DNA from: an uncultured Caulobacter sp.
GTDB lineage: Bacteria; Pseudomonadota; Alphaproteobacteria; Caulobacterales; Caulobacteraceae
Direction of reading: 5' to 3'
Assembly (NCBI GenBank): GCA_937925635.1
Contig: CALALX010000072.1
Coordinates: forward strand, 1 to 32,848
DNA: 32,848 bases
A program made the position numbers and the translations under genes. Below the pieces are notes generated by a model. It saw nothing but the letters and a program-made list of their open reading frames with translations, made no database searches and was not told the origin of the DNA. Positions 1 through 6,891 of this stretch are shown here, in pieces (position 1 is the first letter of the stretch; every line of letters begins with the position of its first letter).

Positions 1-156
1 CGCTATGCCTACGCTGGCGCGGGAGCGGGCGCCTATGCCTACGCCAACGCCTCGGCCAGTGTGCGGGTCAACGTCGGCGGCCGTTACGGGCACAAGCCGC
101 CCTACCGGCCCCCGCACCGCCCGCCCCACAAGAAGGGCTGCGGCGGCTGCCGCTAG
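1..156 (+). CDS. C-terminal fragment of an Ala/Tyr/Gly-alternating, low-complexity protein (5' end outside window)
   Basis: An open frame enters at base 1 and ends at a TAG at 154-156, leaving 51 residues. Third codon positions are almost all G or C, as in the other genes here, so I take it as real. The visible part starts with a stretch in which every second residue is alanine (YAYAGAGAGAYAYANASAS), followed by a short valine-rich segment and a Pro/His/Tyr/Lys-rich tail ending GCGGCR. Alternating Ala-x sequence could form beta or silk-like structure, and the tail has two cysteines. No family can be assigned from the fragment. It converges on pyrF and the two stop codons share the palindrome CTAG. 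Function unknown; probably exported or surface-associated by composition, which is inference only. Confidence 0.6.
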   Translation, partial: RYAYAGAGAGAYAYANASASVRVNVGGRYGHKPPYRPPHRPPHKKGCGGCR

Positions 157-860
157 ACGGCGACCGCGCCCTTCATCTCCTCGACCACCCGCAGCGCGGC
201 GGCCCTCGGATCGGCGGCGGCGGTGACCGGTCGGCCGATCACCAGGTGGCTGGCGCCGCTTTCGAGCGCCTGGGCGGGAGTCGCCGCGCGGGCCTGGTCG
301 TCCTTGCCGGCCCAATCGGGTCGCACGCCTGGCGTCACCACCAGGAAATCCGGCCCGCCGATCCGCCGCGCCAGCGCCGCCTCATGCGGACTGGCCACGA
401 CGCCGTCGGCGCCGGCGTCGACAGCCTGGCGAATGCGACGCTCGACCAGCTGCTCGACGCCCATGCCGTAGCCGATCTCGGCAAGGTCCTGTCCGCTGAG
501 GCTGGTCAGCACCGTGACGCCGAGGATCTTCGCCGAGGTTTCACCCGCCCGGCCCCTGACGGCGGCCCGCAGCACCTGCGGCTGGGCGTGGACGGTCAGC
601 AGGTCGCAGGCGCCGGTCCCGACAATCGCGGCGGTGGCCTTTTCCACCGTCGCCCCGATGTCGTGCAGCTTCCAGTCCATGAACACCTGCCGGCCGCGCT
701 GCTTGAGGTCGCGGGCCATGTCCATGCCGCCGACCGCCAGCATCTGCAGCCCGATCTTGTAGAATCCGACACTGTCCCCCAGCGCCTCCACCATGGCTTC
801 GGCGTCGGCCCGGCTGGGCAGGTCGAGGGCGACGATCAGGCGCGGGTCGGCGACGGGCAT
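153..860 (-). CDS. pyrF: Orotidine 5'-phosphate decarboxylase
   Basis: This cytoplasmic enzyme decarboxylates OMP to UMP, the last step of de novo pyrimidine synthesis. The protein has 235 residues, the normal size for the bacterial family. The signature is seen in FMDWKLHDIGATV with the catalytic D-x-K-x-x-D array at D62, K64 and D67. The substrate-binding YKIG lies near residue 34, and the phosphate-binding VIGRPV lies near the C-terminus. The ATG start is supported by AAGGAGCT a few bases upstream. It is divergent from the MarC-family gene, with 57 bp between them, and stands alone with no other pyr genes beside it. Its stop codon overlaps that of the convergent upstream gene. Identification is secure. 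Confidence 0.96.
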   Translation of the reverse strand: MPVADPRLIVALDLPSRADAEAMVEALGDSVGFYKIGLQMLAVGGMDMARDLKQRGRQVFMDWKLHDIGATVEKATAAIVGTGACDLLTVHAQPQVLRAAVRGRAGETSAKILGVTVLTSLSGQDLAEIGYGMGVEQLVERRIRQAVDAGADGVVASPHEAALARRIGGPDFLVVTPGVRPDWAGKDDQARAATPAQALESGASHLVIGRPVTAAADPRAAALRVVEEMKGAVAV

Positions 861-917
861 GAGAGCTCCTTGCGCGGGGGGCGCGCGAACGGCTGCGAAT
901 TGGGCTAAGAGCGTTCC

Positions 918-1616
918 ATGAGCCTGACCGAATACGCCGTCAACTTCTTCGTGGCCCTGTTCGCGCTGCTGGACCCGATCGGCAACGTGCCGGTGTTCGC
1001 CGCCGCGACCGCGGGCGCCCTGGCCGCGGGCCGCCGCTGGGTGGCGGTCTACATCAGCCTGTTCGCCTTCGTGTTCATGACCTTCTTCTTCTTCAGCGGC
1101 CTGGCGCTGCTGGAGTTCTTCGGCATCTCGCTGCCGGCCTTCCGCATCGCCGGCGGGGTGATCCTGTTCCTCATGGGTCTGGAGATGGCGCGTGACGACT
1201 TCACGGCCATGTTCGCGGACGCGGCCGAGGGGGCCGAGACGGAGGGGCCGCGCGCCTACGCCCGTCGCCGCTTCGAGCGACTGGTGGTGCCCTTCGCCAT
1301 GCCGCTGCTGATCGGTCCGGGCGCCATCTCGACCGTGGTCATCTACGCCAGCGAGGCCAAGGCCTTCGGTCTGCAGGGCATGGCCGTCGGCATCGGCGCC
1401 ATCGCGGCGGTCTCGGCCGTCACCATGCTCTGCTTCTGGCTGACCCCGGTGATCAGCAAGCTGCTCGGCCGCATCGGCATGACCATCATCGTGCGGGTGC
1501 TGGGCCTGATCCTCTGCGCCATGGCGGTGCAGTTCGTGATCATCGGCGTGTCCGACGCCGCCCGCAGCGGCATCATCAAGAAGGACGTCGTGGCGCCCTA
1601 CTCGGCGGAAAAGTAG
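918..1616 (+). CDS. MarC family integral membrane protein
   Basis: The 232-residue protein is hydrophobic throughout, with about six membrane-spanning segments. It carries the MarC/UPF0056 signatures: an N-terminal ALLDPIGNVPVF motif near residue 16 and a mid-protein MPLLIGPGAISTVV. The central loop is charged (around residues 95-120). The family is found in many bacteria. Despite the name, the E. coli member has no firm role in multiple antibiotic resistance, and its transport substrate is not established. The ATG at 918 lacks an obvious Shine-Dalgarno sequence and the gene starts 57 bp from pyrF on the other strand, so the leader may be very short. A strong hairpin follows the gene. The family call is secure; the function is not known. 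Confidence 0.9.
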   Translation: MSLTEYAVNFFVALFALLDPIGNVPVFAAATAGALAAGRRWVAVYISLFAFVFMTFFFFSGLALLEFFGISLPAFRIAGGVILFLMGLEMARDDFTAMFADAAEGAETEGPRAYARRRFERLVVPFAMPLLIGPGAISTVVIYASEAKAFGLQGMAVGIGAIAAVSAVTMLCFWLTPVISKLLGRIGMTIIVRVLGLILCAMAVQFVIIGVSDAARSGIIKKDVVAPYSAEK

Positions 1617-1635
1617 GAGCGCGCCCCACCGACCG

Positions 1636-1666
1636 CGTCATGGCCCGGCTTGTCCGGGCCATGACG
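1636..1666. terminator. Perfect 13-bp stem hairpin between convergent genes
   Basis: CGTCATGGCCCGG and its exact reverse complement are separated by a 5-base loop (CTTGT). The hairpin lies between the converging 3' ends of the MarC-family gene and the SDR gene, so it can serve transcripts from both sides. No long T-run follows on either strand. The sequence resembles palindromic elements that recur between genes in many alphaproteobacteria, so it may be both a dispersed repeat and a terminator or 3'-end stabiliser. The symmetry is seen directly; the role is inferred. Confidence 0.6.
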
Positions 1667-1691
1667 GAAGGTAGGGTCGGAAAGGTGGTTC

Positions 1692-2492
1692 CTACACCTT
1701 GCGGAACCGGCCGCCCTGGCTGGACATCAGGGCCAGGCCCCAGTCGTCGGGAAGCAGTTTGGCGAAGGCGGCGATCGCCTTGTTCGGCACGCCGGTGACG
1801 CAGACCGGCCGGTTCGCCTCGGCCGCTTCGTAGCCCGCCGCGGCGACCTCGTCGGCGCCTAGCCACAGCCATTCGGGCGTCGACTGCGCGGCCAACTGGC
1901 GGGTGCCGTTGACGTCGTGGAATTCGGAGAAGGTGAAGCCCGGGCACAGGGCGCTGACATGCACGCCGGTGGCCTGGTTCTCCAGGTGCAGGCTCTGGGA
2001 GAACTTCACCAGGAAGCTCTTGGTCGCCGCGTACTGGGTGTGGCCGGCGGAGCCGGGTATCAGCCCCGCCAGCGAGGCGACGTTGACGATCCGGCCGAAC
2101 TTGCGATCGACCATCCCCGGCAGAACTTTGTGGGTCAGTTCGCAGGGGGCGATCAGCATCACCTGCAGCATGTCGCGCTGCGCCGGCCACTGGGTCTCGG
2201 CATAGACGCCCGGCAGGCCGTAGCCGGCGTTGTTGACCAGGGCGTCGACCACCCGCCCGTGGCCGTCGAGCGTGGCCAGGATGACGTCGGAGGCGGCGGG
2301 CTCGGCGAGATCGGCGGTGATGGTCAGGGCCTCTACCCCGAACCGCAGGCGGATTTCGCCGGCCAGCGTCTCAAGCCGATCGGCCCGGCGGGCGGTCAGG
2401 GCCACGTCGTAGCCGTGGCTGGCGTAGATGCGGGCGAAGGCGGCGCCGATGCCGGCGGAAGCGCCGGTCACCAGCGCGAGGCGGCGGGGCAT
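1692..2492 (-). CDS. Short-chain dehydrogenase/reductase (SDR) family oxidoreductase
   Basis: A classical SDR of 266 residues: an NAD(P)-dependent oxidoreductase with a Rossmann fold. The cofactor motif TGASAGIG is at residues 9-16, NNAG at 87-90, and the catalytic triad is S140, Y154 and K158 (YAATK). The substrate cannot be told from sequence. The frame stays open for another 24 codons upstream, but the ATG at 2492 puts the cofactor motif at the usual place and has AAAGG upstream, so I use it. It follows the flavodoxin-like gene on the same strand after 87 bp, so the two may share a transcript. The enzyme class is secure; the specific reaction is unknown. Confidence 0.92.
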   Translation of the reverse strand: MPRRLALVTGASAGIGAAFARIYASHGYDVALTARRADRLETLAGEIRLRFGVEALTITADLAEPAASDVILATLDGHGRVVDALVNNAGYGLPGVYAETQWPAQRDMLQVMLIAPCELTHKVLPGMVDRKFGRIVNVASLAGLIPGSAGHTQYAATKSFLVKFSQSLHLENQATGVHVSALCPGFTFSEFHDVNGTRQLAAQSTPEWLWLGADEVAAAGYEAAEANRPVCVTGVPNKAIAAFAKLLPDDWGLALMSSQGGRFRKV

Positions 2493-2579
2493 GCGGACGG
2501 ACCTTTCAGGAAGTCCTGCTGGAAGACTGAGCCTCAGAGTGGCCCGCCCGCCGCGTCGGTTCAAGCGGTCGCGGAGGGC

Positions 2580-3185
2580 CTACGCCGCCCGCGCCAGCCT
2601 ATCCTCGGCGCCCCGCGCCCAGCGCTGCGCGGCCTTGGCGACGCGGACGCCCAGCAACCGCGCCGTCTCGCGGTCGCCGGCGGGGGGTGACAGTTCGGGC
2701 GAGACGTTGTCGGCCTGGGCCGCCACGCCCGTGAACGACCCGACCCGGTTCAGGGTTTCCGGGCCACGCTCGGCGGCGGGGACGGCCGGCGAGGGGACGC
2801 CCAGGTTGATCCAGTTCATGCCGTGCTGCGCGGCGAGCACCGACAGGCTGTCCAGCGCGTGACCCTTGTCCCCGGAGAAGCTGTGCGACACCGTGAATCC
2901 GGCGGCCAGCTTGTCCTTCCAGCCTCCGGTGAAGAACACCTTCGAACTGGCCTCGGCGAACGCTTTGAAGGCCGCCGAGACGTCGCCCATGTAGGTCGGG
3001 GCGCCGAAAATCACCGCGTCGGAGGCGGTGACCTCGGCGAGCAGCGGGTCGAAGTCCTGCACGGGACTTTCGATCTTCAGCAGCACGGCCTCGGCGCCCG
3101 AATCGCGGACGCCCTGGGCCACGCTCCGGGCGAGGACTTCGTTGTGGCCGTAGCCGGAGTGGTAGGCGATGGCGATGCGGGTCAT
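2580..3185 (-). CDS. Flavodoxin-like NAD(P)H-dependent oxidoreductase (WrbA-like)
   Basis: The 201-residue protein has the flavodoxin fold. The N-terminal beta strand is followed by an FMN phosphate loop (YHSGYGHNEVLA, residues 8-19), and GAPTYMGDVSAAF near residue 80 matches the flavin-contacting loop of WrbA-type quinone reductases. Such proteins bind FMN and reduce quinones or other electrophiles with NAD(P)H. The C-terminal 30 residues are Arg/Ala-rich and less typical. The gene lies directly downstream of an Rrf2-family regulator on the same strand. A perfect 8-bp inverted repeat sits 19-41 bases before its ATG, the expected place for an operator over its promoter. This suggests induction by electrophile or redox stress (inference). 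The family call is firm; the substrate is not. Confidence 0.88.
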   Translation of the reverse strand: MTRIAIAYHSGYGHNEVLARSVAQGVRDSGAEAVLLKIESPVQDFDPLLAEVTASDAVIFGAPTYMGDVSAAFKAFAEASSKVFFTGGWKDKLAAGFTVSHSFSGDKGHALDSLSVLAAQHGMNWINLGVPSPAVPAAERGPETLNRVGSFTGVAAQADNVSPELSPPAGDRETARLLGVRVAKAAQRWARGAEDRLARAA

Positions 3186-3203
3186 GTCGTTCTCCCTCGA
3201 ACG

Positions 3204-3226
3204 GTAATCGTATCAGTGACGATTAC
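3204..3226. promoter_or_regulatory. Operator-like dyad upstream of the flavodoxin-like gene
   Basis: GTAATCGT and its exact reverse complement ACGATTAC are separated by 7 bases (23 bp in all). The dyad lies 19-41 bp upstream of the oxidoreductase ATG and 46-68 bp after the Rrf2 regulator gene ends. The intergenic strip is AT-richer than its surroundings. Size, symmetry and position fit a binding site for a dimeric winged-helix regulator, most simply the adjacent Rrf2 protein. The symmetry is observed; the identity of the regulator is inferred. Confidence 0.6.
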
Positions 3227-3271
3227 ATAATGAGGCTTGGAAGGGCAGCAAGGGAATCGCAACAGATTCGG

Positions 3272-3703
3272 TCACAGTTTTTTGGGGCAGTCTTTCAGGA
3301 GGTCTGCAACCGTGATGGTCGCCAGCCGCTCGGACGCCGCCCGGTCGGCGGCGGTGATCGCGGCGCTGACCGCGTCGGGGATCTTCTCGCCGACCGGGCA
3401 GCCGGCCGCGCCCGGCGGCGCGACGCCCAGGTGGGTGCAGCCGCCCACCGCCCTGAGCACCGCGTCGAGGCCAATGCTCTCCGGCCGCGCCTTGAGCCAG
3501 GCGCCGCCGCCGGCTCCGGCCCGAGTGTCGATCAGTCCCGCCCGCGCAAGCATGGCCGTCACGCGCCGCACGACCACCGGATTGGTCGGCATCGAGGCGG
3601 CCAGCTCGGCGCTCGACACGGCATGCTCAGGCGCCACCGCGCCCTTGTGGGCGAGATAGGCGAGGGCGTGGGCCGCGACGGGAAATTTCTGGCTATCGGA
3701 CAT
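3272..3703 (-). CDS. Rrf2 family transcriptional regulator
   Basis: The 143-residue protein has an N-terminal winged helix-turn-helix typical of Rrf2 proteins. The recognition part ELAASMPTNPVVVRRVTAML lies at about residues 33-52 and is followed by a glycine-rich wing near residue 65. Cysteines are at C89, C102 and C139. Their spacing does not match the IscR/NsrR cluster-binding pattern, so this looks more like the YwnA-type branch, in which cysteines could sense redox state directly. The frame opens 13 codons earlier at 3742, but the N-terminus MSDSQKFPVAAHAL is the usual family beginning; neither start has a clear ribosome binding site. It probably controls the downstream flavodoxin-like gene. 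Confidence 0.87.
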   Translation of the reverse strand: MSDSQKFPVAAHALAYLAHKGAVAPEHAVSSAELAASMPTNPVVVRRVTAMLARAGLIDTRAGAGGGAWLKARPESIGLDAVLRAVGGCTHLGVAPPGAAGCPVGEKIPDAVSAAITAADRAASERLATITVADLLKDCPKKL

Positions 3704-3831
3704 GGAGACCGGAAGGTAGGAACGGACGGACGCGCGCGCCATTAAATTCGGCGACAGGCGCGACGCGACGGCGCGATTGAACCCGGGCCGGATTGGGTGT
3801 ATCGCGCCCGCCGCACTCGCTTGGGGACTGG

Positions 3832-3852
3832 GCGGCGGAACGGATCCGCCGC
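3832..3852 (+). promoter_or_regulatory. 5' leader hairpin before kup
   Basis: GCGGCGGA pairs perfectly with TCCGCCGC around a 5-base loop (ACGGA). The stem ends 6 bases before the kup Shine-Dalgarno sequence GGAGGG (3859-3864). It could influence translation initiation or mRNA stability. A transcription attenuator is unlikely because no T-run follows. The structure is seen in sequence; any regulatory role is inferred. Confidence 0.35.
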
Positions 3853-3869
3853 GATCCCGGAGGGACTAC

Positions 3870-5825
3870 ATGGCTTCCGAGGCCCCCGGCGCCCCACCGT
3901 CTCCGACGGCGGCTCCCGCACCCGAACAGAACGCCCACGGCGAGGGCCACGGCGGCCACGGCTTCTGGGCGCTCGCGCTTGGATCCATCGGCGTCGTTTT
4001 CGGCGACATCGGCACCAGCCCGCTCTACGCCATGCGCGAAGCCTTGGCTCACTCCAAGAGCGGCGGCACCACTGAACTGGCCGTCCTGGGCGTGGTCTCC
4101 CTGGTCATCTGGGCGCTGACCCTCATCGTGACGGTGAAGTACGTCGTCCTGCTGATGCGGGCGGACAACAAGGGCGAGGGCGGCACCCTGGCGCTGATGG
4201 CGCTGGCCCGACGCACCCTGTCCAAGCAGACAGGCAAGCGATCCGCGGCAGTGTTTTTCCTCGGCGTGGTCGGGGCCGCGCTGTTCTACGGCGACGGCAT
4301 CATCACCCCGGCGATCTCGGTGCTTTCGGCCGCCGAGGGCCTCCGGGACGCACCGGGGCTGGGCGCCAAGGTGGAACCCTTCATCCTGCCGATCTCCGCC
4401 GGCATCCTGATCGCCCTGTTCGCCGTGCAGTCCCGCGGCACCCACAGGGTCGCGTCATTCTTCGGACCGATCACGCTGATCTGGTTCCTGGTGCTGGGCG
4501 CGCTGGGCCTGCTGCACCTCGCCGACGACCTGTCGGTCTTTCGGGCCTTCAACCCCTACTACGGCGTGCGCTTCCTGTTCGAGAACGGCTTCCTCGGCTT
4601 CGTCATCCTGGGCAGCGTGTTCCTGGCGGTGACGGGCGCCGAGGCGCTCTACGCGGACATGGGTCACTTCGGAAAGAAGCCCATCCAGGCATCGTGGCTG
4701 TTCGTGGTGTTCCCGTGCCTGGCCCTGAACTACCTGGGGCAGGGGTCGTTGATCCTGTCGGACCCCGAGGCGCGTCACAATCCGTTCTGGCAGATGGCCC
4801 CCGAGTTCGCCTACTGGCCGGTCCTGATCCTGGCGACCGCCGCCACGGTCATCGCCAGCCAGGCGGTGATCACCGGCGCCTTCTCCGTCACCCAGCAGGC
4901 CGTGCAGCTGGGGCTGCTGCCGCGCATCGACATCCGCCGCACCAGCGAGACCCAGGCCGGTCAGATCTACGTGCCGCAGGTCAACACCATGCTGATGATC
5001 GGCGTGCTGGTGCTGCTGTTCAGCTTCAGGACGTCCAGCGCCCTGGCCTCGGCCTACGGCATCGCCGTCACCGGCTCGATGCTGGTCGACACCCTGCTGG
5101 CCTTCGTGATCATCAAGGCGGCGTGGAAGTGGTCCTGGCCGGCGACCCTGGCCGTGCTCGTGCCGCTGGTCGCCCTGGACCTGACCTTCATCTCCTCGAA
5201 CCTGCTGAAGATCCCGCAGGGCGCCTGGATGCCGCTGGTGTTCGGCGGCGTCCTGGTGCTGATCATGTGGACCTGGACCAAGGGCGCCCAGATCCTGACC
5301 GACAAGACGCGGCGCGATTCAGTGCCCCTGGTCGACCTGATCGACATCCTGAAGGCCCGCGCGCCCCACCGCGCGCCCGGCACGGCCATCTTCCTGACCA
5401 GCGACCCGGACATGACCCCGGTCGCGCTCATGCACAACCTCAAGCACAACAAGGTCCTGCACGAGAAGAACGTCATCGCCACCGTGCGCACCGCCGAGAC
5501 GCCGCGCGTGCCGGAAAGCGAACGGGTGAAGATCGAGGTGGTCAACGACGACTTCAAGAAGCTGATCCTGACCTACGGCTTCATGGAAAGTCCCAACGTG
5601 CCCAAGGCCCTGGCCCTTTGCCGCAAGCAGGGGCTGAAGTTCGACATCATGGCCACCAGCTTCTTCCTCGGCCGCCGCTCGGTGATCGCTTCGGCCCACA
5701 GCGGCATGCCCCTTTGGCAGGATAAGCTGTTCATCTTCCTGATGCGCAACGCCGCCAATCCGACGGACTTCTTCAAGATCCCGCCGGGCCGGGTCGTGGA
5801 GCTGGGCGCCCAGGTCACGGTATAG
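3870..5825 (+). CDS. kup: Kup-family potassium uptake protein
   Basis: The 651-residue inner-membrane transporter brings in K+, probably with protons. The family signature GVVFGDIGTSPLYAM follows a cytoplasmic N-terminal tail rich in Ala, Pro, His and Gly (residues 1-31). About twelve membrane segments occupy residues 32-450, and a soluble C-terminal domain of about 200 residues follows, as in other Kup proteins. The frame is open from 3777, but the ATG at 3870 has GGAGGG five bases upstream and gives the normal length. It is divergent from the Rrf2 gene. A small membrane-protein gene begins 7 bp after its stop, which suggests co-transcription. Identification is secure. Confidence 0.95.
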   Translation: MASEAPGAPPSPTAAPAPEQNAHGEGHGGHGFWALALGSIGVVFGDIGTSPLYAMREALAHSKSGGTTELAVLGVVSLVIWALTLIVTVKYVVLLMRADNKGEGGTLALMALARRTLSKQTGKRSAAVFFLGVVGAALFYGDGIITPAISVLSAAEGLRDAPGLGAKVEPFILPISAGILIALFAVQSRGTHRVASFFGPITLIWFLVLGALGLLHLADDLSVFRAFNPYYGVRFLFENGFLGFVILGSVFLAVTGAEALYADMGHFGKKPIQASWLFVVFPCLALNYLGQGSLILSDPEARHNPFWQMAPEFAYWPVLILATAATVIASQAVITGAFSVTQQAVQLGLLPRIDIRRTSETQAGQIYVPQVNTMLMIGVLVLLFSFRTSSALASAYGIAVTGSMLVDTLLAFVIIKAAWKWSWPATLAVLVPLVALDLTFISSNLLKIPQGAWMPLVFGGVLVLIMWTWTKGAQILTDKTRRDSVPLVDLIDILKARAPHRAPGTAIFLTSDPDMTPVALMHNLKHNKVLHEKNVIATVRTAETPRVPESERVKIEVVNDDFKKLILTYGFMESPNVPKALALCRKQGLKFDIMATSFFLGRRSVIASAHSGMPLWQDKLFIFLMRNAANPTDFFKIPPGRVVELGAQVTV

Positions 5826-5832
5826 TCGGGCC

Positions 5833-6204
5833 ATGATCCACGGCCTTTCCATCGCCGGCGACGTGTTCTGGATCGTCGCGCTCGCCCTGATGGCCTCGTT
5901 CACCCTGGCGGCCTGGCGCCGGCTGCGGCCTGAGGTCTCCGTGCCGGTGCTGTGGAAGGGCATGACGCCGACGCTGCGGGTCCCCCGCGCCGTCGCCCTG
6001 CTGACCCTGCCCGCGCTCGCCTTCGTGATCGGCGTCTGGCTCAAGATCGAGAGCCGCGCCCTGACCCTCGATCTGGCCGGTGCGACGATCACCCTGGGCG
6101 TGCGGGTCGCCCTCGCGCCGCTGTTCGCCCTGCTGCAGATCGGCCGCGTGCAGAAGGCGCTGGCCATCCTCGAAGCCGAGGGCGCGCTGGGCCCGCCCCG
6201 ATAA
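5833..6204 (+). CDS. Small hydrophobic protein of unknown function
   Basis: The 123-residue protein has about three predicted membrane-spanning stretches: roughly residues 8-27, 53-70 and 80-102. The N-terminal helix is followed by a basic loop (AAWRRLRPE) that would face the cytoplasm. I do not recognise a family. It starts 7 bp after kup on the same strand with no strong Shine-Dalgarno sequence of its own, so it may be translated by coupling to kup. An accessory role in potassium transport is possible but rests only on position. Codon use matches its neighbours, so I regard it as a real gene. Confidence 0.7.
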   Translation: MIHGLSIAGDVFWIVALALMASFTLAAWRRLRPEVSVPVLWKGMTPTLRVPRAVALLTLPALAFVIGVWLKIESRALTLDLAGATITLGVRVALAPLFALLQIGRVQKALAILEAEGALGPPR

Positions 6205-6232
6205 GGTCGCAAACCGACGTTTTCCTGCGCCG

Positions 6233-6826
6233 ATGATCGACCGCCGCGCCCTGCTCGCCGCCCTGCCGGCTCTCGCCGCGCCGGGCTTGGCGCGCGCCGA
6301 GCCGGACTGGTCAGTGAAGCTGGTCAGCGCGGCGAAGGCCCAGGTCGGCCGCACCGTCCTCTACGACCCCGCCTACGTCCGGCTGGCCTACCCCGGCGGC
6401 GACGTCCCGGCCGACCGGGGCGTCTGCACCGACGTGGTCATCCGCGCCTACCGCGCCGCCCTCGGCCTCGACCTTCAGAAGCTGGTGCACGAGGACATGG
6501 TCCGCGCCTTCGCCGCCTATCCAAGGACATGGGGCCTGCGCGCGACCGACCGCAACATCGATCACCGCCGCGTGCCCAATCTGGAGACCTTCTTCCACCG
6601 GCGGGGCGCATCCCTGCCGCTGAGCGGGCCCTGGCGCGCCGGCGACCTGGTGACCCAGCGCCTGATCCCCGGCAATTTCCCGCACATCGTGCTGGTCGCC
6701 GGCGAACGCTCGGCCCTGGACGAACCGCTGGTGGTGCACAACATCGGGGCCGGAGCGCGGCTGGAGCCGATCCCGGTCGCGGCCCGCAATGTCGGCCGCT
6801 TCCGTTTCTCGCCTGATCGGGGTTGA
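6233..6826 (+). CDS. DUF1287 domain exported protein (NlpC/P60-like fold)
   Basis: The 197-residue protein begins with a signal peptide (MIDRRALLAALPALAA, cleavage near ALA-RAE at residues 18-23). The rest matches the DUF1287 family: AAKAQVGRTVLYDPAYVRL near residue 33, DRGVCTDVVIRA with C65, and GDLVTQRLIPGNFPHIVLV with H151. A Cys in the first helix and a His later in the chain fit the papain/NlpC-P60 type of fold, so a periplasmic amidase or peptidase acting on cell wall material is plausible but unproven for this family. The ATG at 6233 is chosen because it starts the signal peptide; the frame itself is open further upstream. A GC-rich hairpin follows the stop. Confidence 0.88.
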   Translation: MIDRRALLAALPALAAPGLARAEPDWSVKLVSAAKAQVGRTVLYDPAYVRLAYPGGDVPADRGVCTDVVIRAYRAALGLDLQKLVHEDMVRAFAAYPRTWGLRATDRNIDHRRVPNLETFFHRRGASLPLSGPWRAGDLVTQRLIPGNFPHIVLVAGERSALDEPLVVHNIGAGARLEPIPVAARNVGRFRFSPDRG

Positions 6827-6834
6827 CCGCGGGG

Positions 6835-6866
6835 CGCGCGCGCCGTTGAACGCGCGCGACTTTATT
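6835..6866 (+). terminator. GC-rich hairpin with short T-rich tail after the DUF1287 gene
   Basis: CGCGCGCG at 6835-6842 pairs with CGCGCGCG at 6851-6858 around an 8-base loop and is followed by ACTTTATT. It begins 9 bases after the DUF1287 stop and ends before the argG ribosome binding site (AGGAAA). This looks like an intrinsic terminator separating the upstream genes from argG, though the T-run is interrupted. Confidence 0.5.
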
Positions 6867-6891
6867 CACGCCCGCGCCAGGAAATCCGCCC

